Shown: in pieces, positions 1-8,635 of the stretch
Position numbering within the stretch: the stretch's first letter is position 1
How the letters are laid out: the number at the start of each line of letters is the position of its first letter
Assembly: GCA_022376465.1 (NCBI GenBank)
Contig: JACDTU010000004.1
Coordinates: 2,418,001 to 2,482,000 of the forward strand
Length of the DNA: 64,000 bases
Origin: Cubamyces lactineus
Lineage: Eukaryota > Basidiomycota > Agaricomycetes > Polyporales > Polyporaceae
Reading direction: 5' to 3'
The notes under the pieces: model-generated
What the model saw: the letters and a program-made list of their open reading frames with translations, nothing else
The model's database searches: none
Told to the model about the DNA's origin: nothing
Program-made: the position numbers and the translations under genes

Positions 1-1409
1 AAGTGCACGCCGTCGCCAACGAAATCTCTTGCGCCATCAGCCAGTACGGTGCTTCATCCACCATCCAGTTGATTCTCCACTCACATCTCTATCTCATAGC
101 ATGGACTACCTGTCCGTATGTCGTCCGTGACGGTAAGGTCAACCCCGACGTGCGGACCCTCCCAGACTCTCCTTCCGCGGTCGACATGGCGCAGTCCGTG
201 CTGTACAACGCAGTCGCGTACGGGACGCAGAAGACGCGGACGTACTCGCAGAACGTCGCAAGGTTCATCGACGCGTTCTTCCTCGCGTCCTCGACAGCGA
301 TGAACCCGAACATAAACTACGGCCAGCAGGTCCGTGGACCCGGGAAGGACCACCAATACGGGACGTACACGGGCATCCTCGACTTGCGCGGGCTCGTCAA
401 GGTCGTCAACGCCATCCAGATCATGAAAGCAACCGCGAGCCCGGACTGGACCTCATCGAGGGACAAGGCGATGACCAGCTGGATGCAATCCTACGTGTCG
501 TGGCTCCAGAACAGCGCTCTTGGCAAGGAAGCTGCGTCCAAGGCGAAGTGAGTTTGGTCCTATATGATGTCCATTGAGCAGTGGCCTAACGTCCTGAAAG
601 CAACCATCTCACCTTCTATATCAACCAACTCGTCGCTGCAAAGATGTACATTGGCGACACACAGGGCGCTCAGAATGCGCTTAAGCAGTACTTCACGAAC
701 CAGTTCCTCGATCAGATCGCTGCTTCGGGTGAGCAGCCCTTCGAAGCCGTTCGGACTCGCCCGTACCATTATCGCTGCTTCAACTTGGAGGCTATGATTG
801 TGAGTGTACCACCATGATCTAACGCTTTCGCGCACTGACAGCCGTTCGATGTGATAGACCAACGCCAAGCTCGGTGACCAGCTGGGCATGAACTTCTGGA
901 CAGCGAAATCCAAGTACGGTGCGACGATCCAGACCGCACTCGATTACACGATGGGTCTGGACCCCAAGGGCGAGGACGTGTCGGACATCTTCCCGCATGT
1001 CGCGGCAGTCGCGGCGGCTTATGGGGACCCAAAGGGCAAGTACGCGGCATTCCTCCAGCAGAAGGACGGCAGTTACAGCAGCCAGCCGTTCTGGTTCTAC
1101 GACCAAAGCGGGGCGCTTCCGAACTCCCCAGCTGGGAGCCACGCCAAGCACCGGCGCGATGCGATCCAAGAACCCATCGCGAACGTTACGAAAGCATTGA
1201 GTGCAGATACGGTCGGCAGCATGCACCAGATGGCAGCACAGGTCTTGGACGATGTGGGTTCGGGCAGGATGGGATTTGAATGCCCAAAGGTGTTCCAGTG
1301 GGCAAAAGAGACGGAGCTGGAGGTTGGGTTGCGAGTAGATTGCGAAGAACTCAGGCCGTTTTACGAATTAGCGGGTTTGGTAGACCCTGATGATGACCTG
1401 TCATTCTGA
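1..1409 (+). CDS. Alginate-lyase-like polysaccharide lyase, 5' truncated
   Basis: The 3' part of a gene entering from the left edge. Clear coding begins at 100 (WTTCPYVVRDGKVNPD), after what looks like an intron ending in AG at 98-99; bases 1-48 may be an earlier exon or intron. Further exons are 601-799 and 858-1409, joined in frame across introns 548-600 and 800-857. The spliced protein has the alpha/alpha-toroid signature of the alginate lyase family (PF05426): the NINYGQQVRG segment, an ILDLRG segment, and RTRPYHYRCFNLEAM with the conserved His/Tyr-rich active-site region. Such proteins are usually secreted, but the signal peptide would lie outside the window. The substrate in a terrestrial fungus is unknown; uronic-acid-containing glycans are possible. 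The family call is firm, the substrate is not. Confidence 0.8.
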
Positions 1410-1670
1410 ACTGGCCGTGAATTGCAGTCTTTTCTAAGAAAGGCCAGACACGGTGCTTGTCACGAGAAAGAAAGAACGAGCAGGATGAACCAGGGACGCC
1501 GGCGCCGGGAGGAGGGATGACCAGAGGCGCCGGAATACGGACAAACAAGAGCGGCCGTGACAGTTGTGCGGCCGTGTGCGCTGTTCCTCGTTACGCCATC
1601 ATCCTCTCTCTCACCTAGCCTCCGCCTTGTATTGTATTTCTCTCCCCTCCACGACCCCCCGACATAGACA

Positions 1671-2782
1671 ATGGCCGACGCTGCTTCAGGCTCGACAGAG
1701 AGGTCCGTCCAGGTCAAGCTGGTGCTGCTAGGTGAGCTCTCGCGCTCCGCTTTCGGCCGTCCGCCCCCGCCCCGCACCTCCTTTGCTTCTGCACCGTCCG
1801 CAGCCAGTGCAGCGCGACGGCACACCTGACCGCATCCCTACTTCATTTCAATGCATTCCACGTGTGGCAAGATGGCTGATGGGCTCGGGCCCTCGCAGGT
1901 GAGGCAGCAGTCGGAAAGTCATCAATCGTGCTGCGATTCGTGCGTAATCTCCATACCACACGCCATATCTCCTCTGTAACCTCCCTCCCGTAGGTTTCAA
2001 ACGAGTTCCAGCCCAACAAGGAGCCCACAATTGGAGCCGCCTTCCTGACGCAGAAGTGCCGTCTTGAGGATCGTGTTCTGCGATATGAGATTTGGGATAC
2101 GGCGGGACAGGAACGATTCCACTCCCTCGCGGTATGTGCCACTGTCATATCCAATAGCATCTCGATGCTCATTGTGGCTTTGGCTACACATAGCCCATGT
2201 ACTACCGCAATGCGCAAGCCGCAGTGGTCGTTTACGACGTGACGAAGGCGTCGAGTCTCGAGAAGGCGAAGACGTGGGTAAAGGAGCTCCAACGGCAAGC
2301 AAATCCCAACATTGTCATCGCACTCGCCGGAAACAAGATCGATCTCGTCACTCCTTCCGCGGATTCCTCAGCGCCCGCCGCCGAGTCCGAAGATGAGGCC
2401 GACGATGCGACCGCCACTCCCGGGGAGACGACTGCATCCGGCGAGCCCGAGAGCCTCAGGCAAGTACCCAGGGACGAGGCGGAAGCGTACGCGCAGGAGG
2501 CCGGCCTGCTCTTCTTCGAGACGTCCGCAAAGACAGGCGAGGGCGTCGTAGAGATCTTCACCGAGATTGGTAAGCTCAGCGCAACAGCCGTCCCAGGTGC
2601 TGCGGCTCACTCTTACACTCCGTCGCCTTGCAGCCAAGAAGATCCCCATTGACCAGATCCTGGCTTCTACGCGCGGCGGTGCCGGCCGCCCTGGTGCCGC
2701 CGCTGGCCGCCCCGGTGCTCAGGAGGGCGGGGTGAACCTAGAGGAGAACAACACGAAGGGCAAGGATGCCTGCAATTGCTGA
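1671..2782 (+). CDS. vps21: Rab5/Vps21-type small GTPase
   Basis: Five exons: 1671-1731, 1899-1939, 1994-2131, 2194-2569 and 2634-2782, giving 254 residues in one frame. Visible are the P-loop GEAAVGKSS, the Rab5-type effector region [13 protein letters not shown], the switch II motif [22 protein letters not shown] (G4), ETSAK (G5) and a C-terminal Cys-Asn-Cys for double geranylgeranylation. Rab5 proteins direct early endosome fusion and vacuolar sorting on membranes. About 40 extra acidic/Ser/Thr/Pro residues sit between NKID and ETSAK, making the protein longer than the usual ~215 residues. The start is the first ATG after a CT-rich leader. The gene converges with the arrestin gene downstream. 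Confidence 0.93.
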
Positions 2783-3345
2783 ACTCGCCCGCGCGTGCGC
2801 CACCCCTACACCGTTCTCTCGCGTGGACACACGATTCCCCCCGACCTGTTACGAGCTTAATGTCTTACCGTACTTACTTCCTCCTCCCTCTTCCCCCTTC
2901 ACGCTTTGTCCGATCTATATGGCCTTCTTCCCGTACATGTATTTGCTGTCGTATTGGAGCGGTATTGGACTGACATATCATATATTGATGTTGTCTACAC
3001 ATCTTTCCCTGCACGCGCGCTGCAAGACGACCACAGCCCGAGCGGACGTGAAACTTGGTATATTTTGAGACTCGGCCGAACGGCCACGGTTGTCAGACAT
3101 GTAAAGCTCATGGAGTGGCTGGATTTGTACATTTTGTCAGGTAAGTATACAAGGCTACCTCCGGGTCTGATGCGCGAATCGATGTTATGGGTTTGCTAGC
3201 GAAACAAGGTCTGTAGGCTGGTCTATGGACACACTCGTACTCTTCTCATATATTGCGCGACGCACTGTGACACTATGGAACGAATCGAATCAAGCAAAGC
3301 TTCAACGATAAGGTCGTTGAGAACATCACGACAACTCGACGAGGA
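2783..3345. other. Convergent 3' region between Rab and arrestin genes
   Basis: No supportable gene here. It must hold the 3' UTRs and poly(A) sites of both neighbours. The short open frames are not protein-like. Confidence 0.5.
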
Positions 3346-5932
3346 CTAGCGGGATTCATGGACGAGGTCCATGTACGGCGGCGGGTGCGCGACGCGCTCA
3401 TGCTCGCTCTCGAGGTCGGGCACCCGATACGGCGGAGGAGCGTGCCCATGCGATTCCTCCCCTTCGTCGTCCACACCTACACCTACGCCTACGCCCACAC
3501 CTACGCCGCCGCGCACAGGCGGCTCCGTGAGCTGCCCGAAGCTTGCGTGCGGGCTCTGCGCGCGCACGGGGATCGCTGGGGGCTATCGTGCACGCGCGGG
3601 GCGCCTGGGGCACGGAACTCGGACGAGTCGATGGATGGCGGCGGGTCGGACGGGTCGTCCATCGGGGGCGGGGGTGGTGGGAGCAATCCGTCATCGTCGA
3701 CCCCCACGCCAACCCCAACTCCGACGCCCACTCCTACCCCGACACCGACCCCGGCAGCATCCGCAGCAGCAGAGAGGGCCTGCTGCTCGAGCGCAAGCCC
3801 AAGAGCTTCCATCGCAGCCGCCCCGTCGTCCATGCTCATGTTCGCGAGCCCGGTCACGTCGGCGTCGTGCGTCGCCATCTCGAGCGTCGGCGGGGGCGTA
3901 TACGCGCGTTGGGGTAGCACGTCCATGTACCCATCAAATTGCGCATTCGGTGCGAATCCGAACAGCGTGCCCTCGCCTTCGAACACGACGTCGGGCAGGC
4001 CAAGCGGTGGTGGGGGCGCGAGCGCAGGGTCATCTGCGGGCGGCACGTAGATCTCGTGCTCGGACTCGAGGAACGTCGGGAGGCGCGTCGACGTCGACGC
4101 CTCCGCCTCCGCTTCAGTAGACCAGAATGGCGGCGGGGCTTCGCGCTCCTCGAACGGGGGCGGAGCGCCGGCAATGACGCTCGGGCCGGCCTCGTACTGC
4201 GGGACCTCGACGTCGTCGTCCTGGCGGACGGTGCGCGCAGGCGGGCGGTCGTGCTTCTTGTGGTACGCCTCGTCGAGGGACGGCTCGACCTCGGGGAGCG
4301 GCGCGCTCGGCGGGAGGATGCGCAGCGGGAGGGACACGGTCGAGACGCGCTCGGTGTGGCTGGCCATGTTCATGAACGTCGCGTGCACGAACAGTCGGAA
4401 GGAGACGGAGTGCATGAGCGTGCTCTGCGTGATCGTCGCGCAGTCTGCGTCGGGCTCGAACGTGTAGTGGCCCTCTGGGGGGAGGTGGCCTGGTGGGCCT
4501 GGGAGAGGCGATTGTGAGGGAGGATGCAGGACGAGGCGGACGCGGATAGCTCGCGATGGGTGCAGTCGGCACGATGCACCAGACAGAGCCACAATCTTGC
4601 GATCCCCGTGCTCACCACTGCGCGAGATGAAGTCTACTCCCTCTCTTGAACTTGATGGGTCGGCGGCCATTTTCTGCGGCGAAGGCGGCGGCGGCCCCGC
4701 GTCGTCTTCCAACTCCGGATGCGCCCCGCCCTCCTTCCCCTCCTTCTCCTCACCTTCCTCTGGCTTCCTGATCGCAATATACCTAACAAGCTCCGCCCTC
4801 AAATTCCGCAACCGCAAGCCCTGCTCAAGGACGAGCTCCGGCGCAGGCGCCGGGACGGTGATATATATCGGGATCGCCTCCCCCGCCTTGAACGTCGTCC
4901 GCGGGACCTGCACCTCCACCCGGCTCGGCTCCTCGATCACGCGCGTCTCGGGCACGGGGTAGAGCGCGTGCGTATGGGAGGTGTACCGGCGCGTGTGCAC
5001 GACGAACGCACGCGAGCGCAGCGGAGGCGGCGTCGGGGGCGTGGATGGGGATGCAGCTGGGGATGGGGATGGGGGCGGGGGTGAGGCGGCGTCGTCGGAA
5101 TCATCGGCTGGATAGAGCGCGGCGGAGAGAGTGTGCTCGAGCGCGGATCGGGGCGTGTGTATACACTGTGGTGTATCTGGCGGGAGAGGGATCGAAAATG
5201 GGAAGCTCGCTCGCTGCTGTCCGGCTGCGTCTGCAGCGCTGGAGAGTATGACCTCAGTGTGCGCGAGCTCGATCTCGCGCGCGTGCGCCCTTTCGACTGT
5301 CCGGAGGGAGACCGTCCTACAGCAAACAAACAAACAAGCAAGCATGCACACAGCGTCGTCAGTCGGCGATGCCCACACAGTCCACAGCACGCACCCGCAT
5401 ATCTCAGACCTCAAGCCCGACAAGAGAGGACAGGAGAAGAGCGCGATGCTCCAAGAATCCTGGTACAGAGGCAGAGGGAGGGGGGTACTCACACTTTCCG
5501 CCACTTGCACGGCGCGTCCGCGCTCTTGATCTGGAGCTCGCCCTCGATCGCCGCGCGCTCGCCGTCCGCGCCGAGGTAGCCCTTCTGGAAGTGCACGCCG
5601 TCCGCGGCGGGGACGATGAGGATCTGCGGGCCCCCTGCACCAACTTCAGCCCCGGCCCCGGCCCCAGTCCCTACGCTGAGCCCTACGCTAAGCCCGGCAC
5701 TACCGATATCGCCGCTCACACCTGCCCCGAGTCCCCCTCTGTCATTTCCTACGTTTATGGCGTCGCGATAGAGGGCGCTGGGCGCGAGACCGACGTCGCA
5801 CGCGGAGACGAAGCTGTCGGAGGAGCTGTCGGAGGAAGAGGAGGGCAGGGGCGGGGGCGCGTCCGACTCGGACGGTTCTTGGGTGTACGTCGGGGGCAGG
5901 TCTGAGTCTGCTGGGTCCTCGGGGGTGGGCAT
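3346..5932 (-). CDS. Arrestin-related trafficking adaptor (alpha-arrestin) with PY motifs
   Basis: Three exons on the minus strand: 5932-5493, 5316-3594 and 3531-3346, together an exact 782-codon frame. The N-terminus is Pro/Ser/Gly-rich and contains a PPTY. It is followed by arrestin-like beta-strand segments (QILIVPAADGVHFQKGYLG, GELQIKSAD, VEVQVPRTTFKAGEAIPIYI) that continue to about residue 480. The tail is disordered and Pro-rich. The last exon ends with two PPPY motifs (PPPYRV and PPPYMD), the WW-domain docking sites expected of ART adaptors that bring Rsp5/Nedd4 ubiquitin ligase to plasma-membrane transporters. Two Gly-Val dipeptide tracts flank the last intron. The 62-bp last intron is inferred from the reading frame; without it the protein would end early and lose the PY motifs. 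Confidence 0.82.
3471..3512 (+). repeat. Hexanucleotide-type tandem repeat encoding Gly-Val (tract 2)
   Basis: Degenerate CACCTA/CGCCTA units. Read on the minus strand they encode a Gly-Val run in the last exon of the arrestin gene, just upstream of the two PPPY motifs. Confidence 0.7.
3699..3755 (+). repeat. Hexanucleotide-type tandem repeat encoding Gly-Val (tract 1)
   Basis: Degenerate CCAACC/CCGACG units encoding about nine Gly-Val pairs on the minus strand, near the end of the long arrestin exon. Third-position variation shows that it is not a perfect, recently expanded satellite. Confidence 0.75.
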
Positions 5933-6908
5933 CGTGGTGTGCTGTATGTCGGGATCGCAATGTGTGTTCGATGTTGACGTTCAAGCTGAAGCTCAAGTCG
6001 TGGGGGTTGGTCAGTAGCTAGCGATTACCACGACGCGTCTCTGTCAGGGCTATACGCCGGAAAGAAGACTGATCGCTGTGTGTGACGAATCGACGCAGAC
6101 AGCCAAGCTGGAGGTAGCAGTGGTCGTTGTGCAGGAGGGGGATGTTGGGAGAGGGACGGGCAGGAGGCATGATATGATGGCCCGCGAGCGGATGCGGAGT
6201 CTTCTTGTCCTTGTAGCGTGCACCGCGTTGCCCGTCCGCAGTGCCATGATCAATCCATCATCTCACCATCGGCGCTACTCTCCTCCACCGTCAAGCGCTG
6301 CACTAGTGCTGTCGATATTGCATCGCTTGCTATTGGTGGTTGGGCATCTACGTATACGTGCATGTCTAGTAGCTAGACAGGGACCATTACCGTCATACGC
6401 GCGCATCTCTGTGCTGGCACGTTCCTGCTCACGGATCCAATTAATACGTGCTTACTGGAAGCACATACATACATAGATGATAGATCCACTGCGCACGCAA
6501 ACTTAAACGCGATGCCAACTCCCGACCGACGAGCAGCATCCTGTCAGAAAGCAAACATTCATCACACTCAAGCAGCTAGAAGCCCGATCGTGACTCGAGG
6601 GCTAATACTGTCAACCAGTTACGATACTGCTCCGAAGCACTCCAGGCTTCGAACAGGCTGCGCAGAAGCCGACGTCGGGTTTAGCTAGAGGACGCCATGC
6701 ATACTATAACGTACGCATGCGAATCGGACATATCGTCAAGACGGCCGGTGAACAGCGGACATGCTGACAGATGATATCTTGCATTGATCACAGCGTACAT
6801 ACATACGTCCTTCTTTGATACCTATGAACTCTTCTGAGAAGGCATCGGGGGGATGTGCCTCGGGCGTCGAGGAGGCACTCACACCAGTGCAGACAATCGT
6901 CCTAGGAC
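5933..6908. other. Non-coding upstream region of the arrestin gene
   Basis: No protein-like frame on either strand. It should contain the arrestin promoter (minus strand) and, near its right end, the 5' part of the putative snoRNA host transcript. Confidence 0.5.
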
Positions 6909-6958
6909 GTGAGTGAGCACCCCGTTTGAAGTCCCGGGCTGGAACATAAATGCGACGA

Positions 6959-7125
6959 TCTTGGCTACGATTTGACCTCGCGCTGTCGTAGGAATGAGCG
7001 ACGGCGGAGGATACCTTGATAGCCAGCCAGCGCGCACGCACGCATTGCGTGCGAAAAAGACCAGATTGCACGCATATCGAGCGGTGAATGGTTTTGTGTC
7101 ATTGGCAGTGTGGTACGATACATAT
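6959..7125 (+). ncRNA. H/ACA-type snoRNA-like unit, copy A
   Basis: The 5' hairpin has outer stem GGCTA (6963-6967) with TAGCC (7020-7024), inner stem CCTC/GAGG (6976-6979 with 7007-7010) and an upper stem GTCG/CGAC, leaving a two-sided internal loop like a pseudouridylation pocket. A candidate ACA box is at 7120-7122. The 3' half is less clear, although a strong GCACGCA/TGCGTGC arm follows the first hairpin. It shares the TCTTGGCTAC start and the internal-loop layout with copies B and C, but with different stem bases. Confidence 0.45.
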
Positions 7126-7310
7126 CGTGCCTAGAAGCAAGTACCTAAGCGGCTAAGCCTCAGAAACGGACACACGCTACACGCTACAAGTGCGACTTAC
7201 CCAGGTACGTACAGAAATCGCGACGAGATGTTTCCTACATTCGTATACATTAGTGCATCAACGCCTGCACGAGTGGGCGGCTCGAGAAAGGGAAGCTGAG
7301 AGGAAGGTTG

Positions 7311-7449
7311 GTTCTTGGCTACACATTGACCTCGCTCAACCACGGAGGAAGGCAGACGAGGCTTCGATAGAGCCGGGATACGACGGGAACAGTCCGCAGG
7401 CCACGCAGAGGAAAACCGGATATATATTTGAGGGACCTGTAGTACATCT
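7311..7449 (+). ncRNA. H/ACA-type snoRNA-like unit, copy B
   Basis: 5' hairpin: GGCT (7317-7320) pairs with AGCC (7371-7374). An internal loop follows, then CCTCG (7330-7334) pairs with CGAGG (7357-7361). An exact H box (ANANNA) ATACGA lies at 7378-7383. 3' hairpin: ACAGTCC (7389-7395) pairs with GGACCTGT (7433-7440) with one bulge. ACA follows at 7444-7446, three bases from the inferred end. The order hairpin, H box, hairpin, ACA and the length of about 139 nt match H/ACA guide RNAs, which direct pseudouridylation with Cbf5, Nop10, Nhp2 and Gar1. The target is unknown. Confidence 0.55.
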
Positions 7450-7621
7450 CGAGCTGATAGGACGTCAGCGACATATCAAGATCGTTGTGCATCAGCGAAC
7501 GCACCTGATCGACACATAAGAGATGGGCAACTATGTGAGGGATGTTCTTCCCGGAGTGTAGCACGCCGTCAATGAGGTGAATTGTGACGGCACGGCTTCG
7601 TTTGTGGGAAGCTAAAGCTCG

Positions 7622-7774
7622 CTCTTGGCTACACATTGACCTCGCTCTACCATCGCCGGAGCGGTAGGCGAGGCTTCGATAGAGCCGTCATACGTTCCTC
7701 TCAGAACAAACAAAGACGAGAAGCAAGGGGGGTATCATCTATAAATACAGCAGGTGGTTGATACTGATACATCT
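7622..7774 (+). ncRNA. H/ACA-type snoRNA-like unit, copy C
   Basis: Near-duplicate of copy B in the 5' hairpin: both internal-loop strands are identical (ACACATTGA on the left, CTTCGATAG on the right). The upper stem differs but still pairs: CCTCGC (7640-7645) with GCGAGG (7668-7673), and CTACC with GGTAG. The 3' hairpin is GTATCA (7732-7737) with TGATAC (7759-7764), followed by ACA at 7769-7771. The 3' end ACATCTC is the same as in copy B. An H-box candidate AGAACA lies between the hairpins. Confidence 0.55.
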
Positions 7775-7910
7775 CAGAAACCTGCGGAGAGTCGTCAGAC
7801 GATGATGCTCGGGGTGACCGTGGCGATGCACTTACAGCATTGACAATCAAAGGGACACAATGGGGTATCTGAGGGACAGTGAGAATTGGACGGGCGAGAG
7901 CGCGAACAGG

Positions 7911-8416
7911 CTACTGACCACCGCCTTGATCTGTTATGCCGAGCTCGTCTTCCTTGTAGATGGCGAACCCTTCCTCTGTCTTCCGACCTGGCGTGCGTGT
8001 CAGATCGCGCAGCAGTGATTCGGATTAGAGGGAGACTTACGAGGACCTGTTCCCCGGGAGTCCTTGAAGCGCTGCTCCTCCTCCCGGTCCAGTTTTGGTT
8101 TCTTGAGTTTTGCCGCAGCAGGAGCGGACTTGTCCGCCTTGCGCGTCTTGCTCTCCTTTGCAGAAGGGAGAGCAGCGGAGGGGTCGAAGACGGTCTCTGG
8201 TACCTTGCGTTTTACAGGTTTGGACGGAGCAGCAGCCTCTTCTGCATCCACGCCCGCGTCCGCGTCGTCGCGTTTGCGCTTGGCGGACTTGTCCTTTTTC
8301 TTCTTCTTTTTCTTGTCGGCGGGCTGAGAGGGAGACGAAGATGATGCTGCGGGCAGTGCGGCCGAGAAGGCCTTGCCTTTGGAAGCGAAAATCTCGTCTA
8401 TTTCTGAGGCGGGCAT
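7911..8416 (-). CDS. DUF1764-family basic nuclear protein
   Basis: Two exons (8416-8041 and 7987-7911) give 150 residues. The N-terminus MPASEIDEIFASKGK and the C-terminal RRKTEEGFAIYKEDELGI segment, which spans the splice junction, are the conserved ends of the DUF1764 family (PF08576). Between them lies a Lys-rich low-complexity stretch with a run of seven lysines and several nuclear-localization-like patches. The molecular function of the family is unknown to me; the composition suggests a nuclear or nucleolar protein. It is transcribed divergently from swi1. Confidence 0.82.
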
Positions 8417-8635
8417 GGGAGGCAGGGAGAAAAAACAAGAGGAAGGAGGTGAAGTGCGCGCGCTTAAATGGGGAGGCAGAGGAGGGCGCCTGGGAGAAGG
8501 GAGACGCCGCGTAGTGTGACGCGTGACGGAGGGCGTTGGGAGCGAATCGGAAGGCGAGGAGAGAGAGCAGGAGAGACGGACGCAGTGTCGGTGTCGGTGT
8601 CGGCCAACAGAACAGCGAGCTCAACACACCACCCA
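8417..8635. promoter_or_regulatory. Divergent promoter, DUF1764 gene / swi1
   Basis: About 220 bp separate the two start codons, so both 5' UTRs and core promoters must fit here. A short TCGGTG repeat (about 8586-8603) lies in the swi1 leader. I see no clear TATA box. Confidence 0.5.

Larger units (their letters stand above)
6909..7830 (+). ncRNA. Putative non-coding snoRNA host transcript
   Basis: This interval has no protein-like frame but carries three copies of an H/ACA-like unit about 310-360 bp apart. Each copy sits between plausible splice signals. Copy A lies between GTGAGT at 6910 and an AG at about 7162. Copy B lies between GTACGT at about 7205 and an AG near 7466. Copy C lies between GTGAGG at about 7535 and AG near 7797 or 7838. 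This fits a non-coding host gene whose introns each release one snoRNA. The transcript limits and splicing are inferred; only the repeats and foldable arms are seen directly. Confidence 0.45.

Noticed and set aside
3358..4120. Plus-strand frames over the arrestin 3' end with poly(Thr-Pro) tracts
   Set aside because: They are complements of the Gly-Val repeats; the minus-strand frame with arrestin and PPPY motifs is the real one.
7300..7700. Reading the snoRNA-like repeats as minus-strand RNAs or as a transposon duplication
   Set aside because: Only the plus strand places H-box and ACA motifs at the right sites; there are no terminal inverted repeats or target-site duplications.
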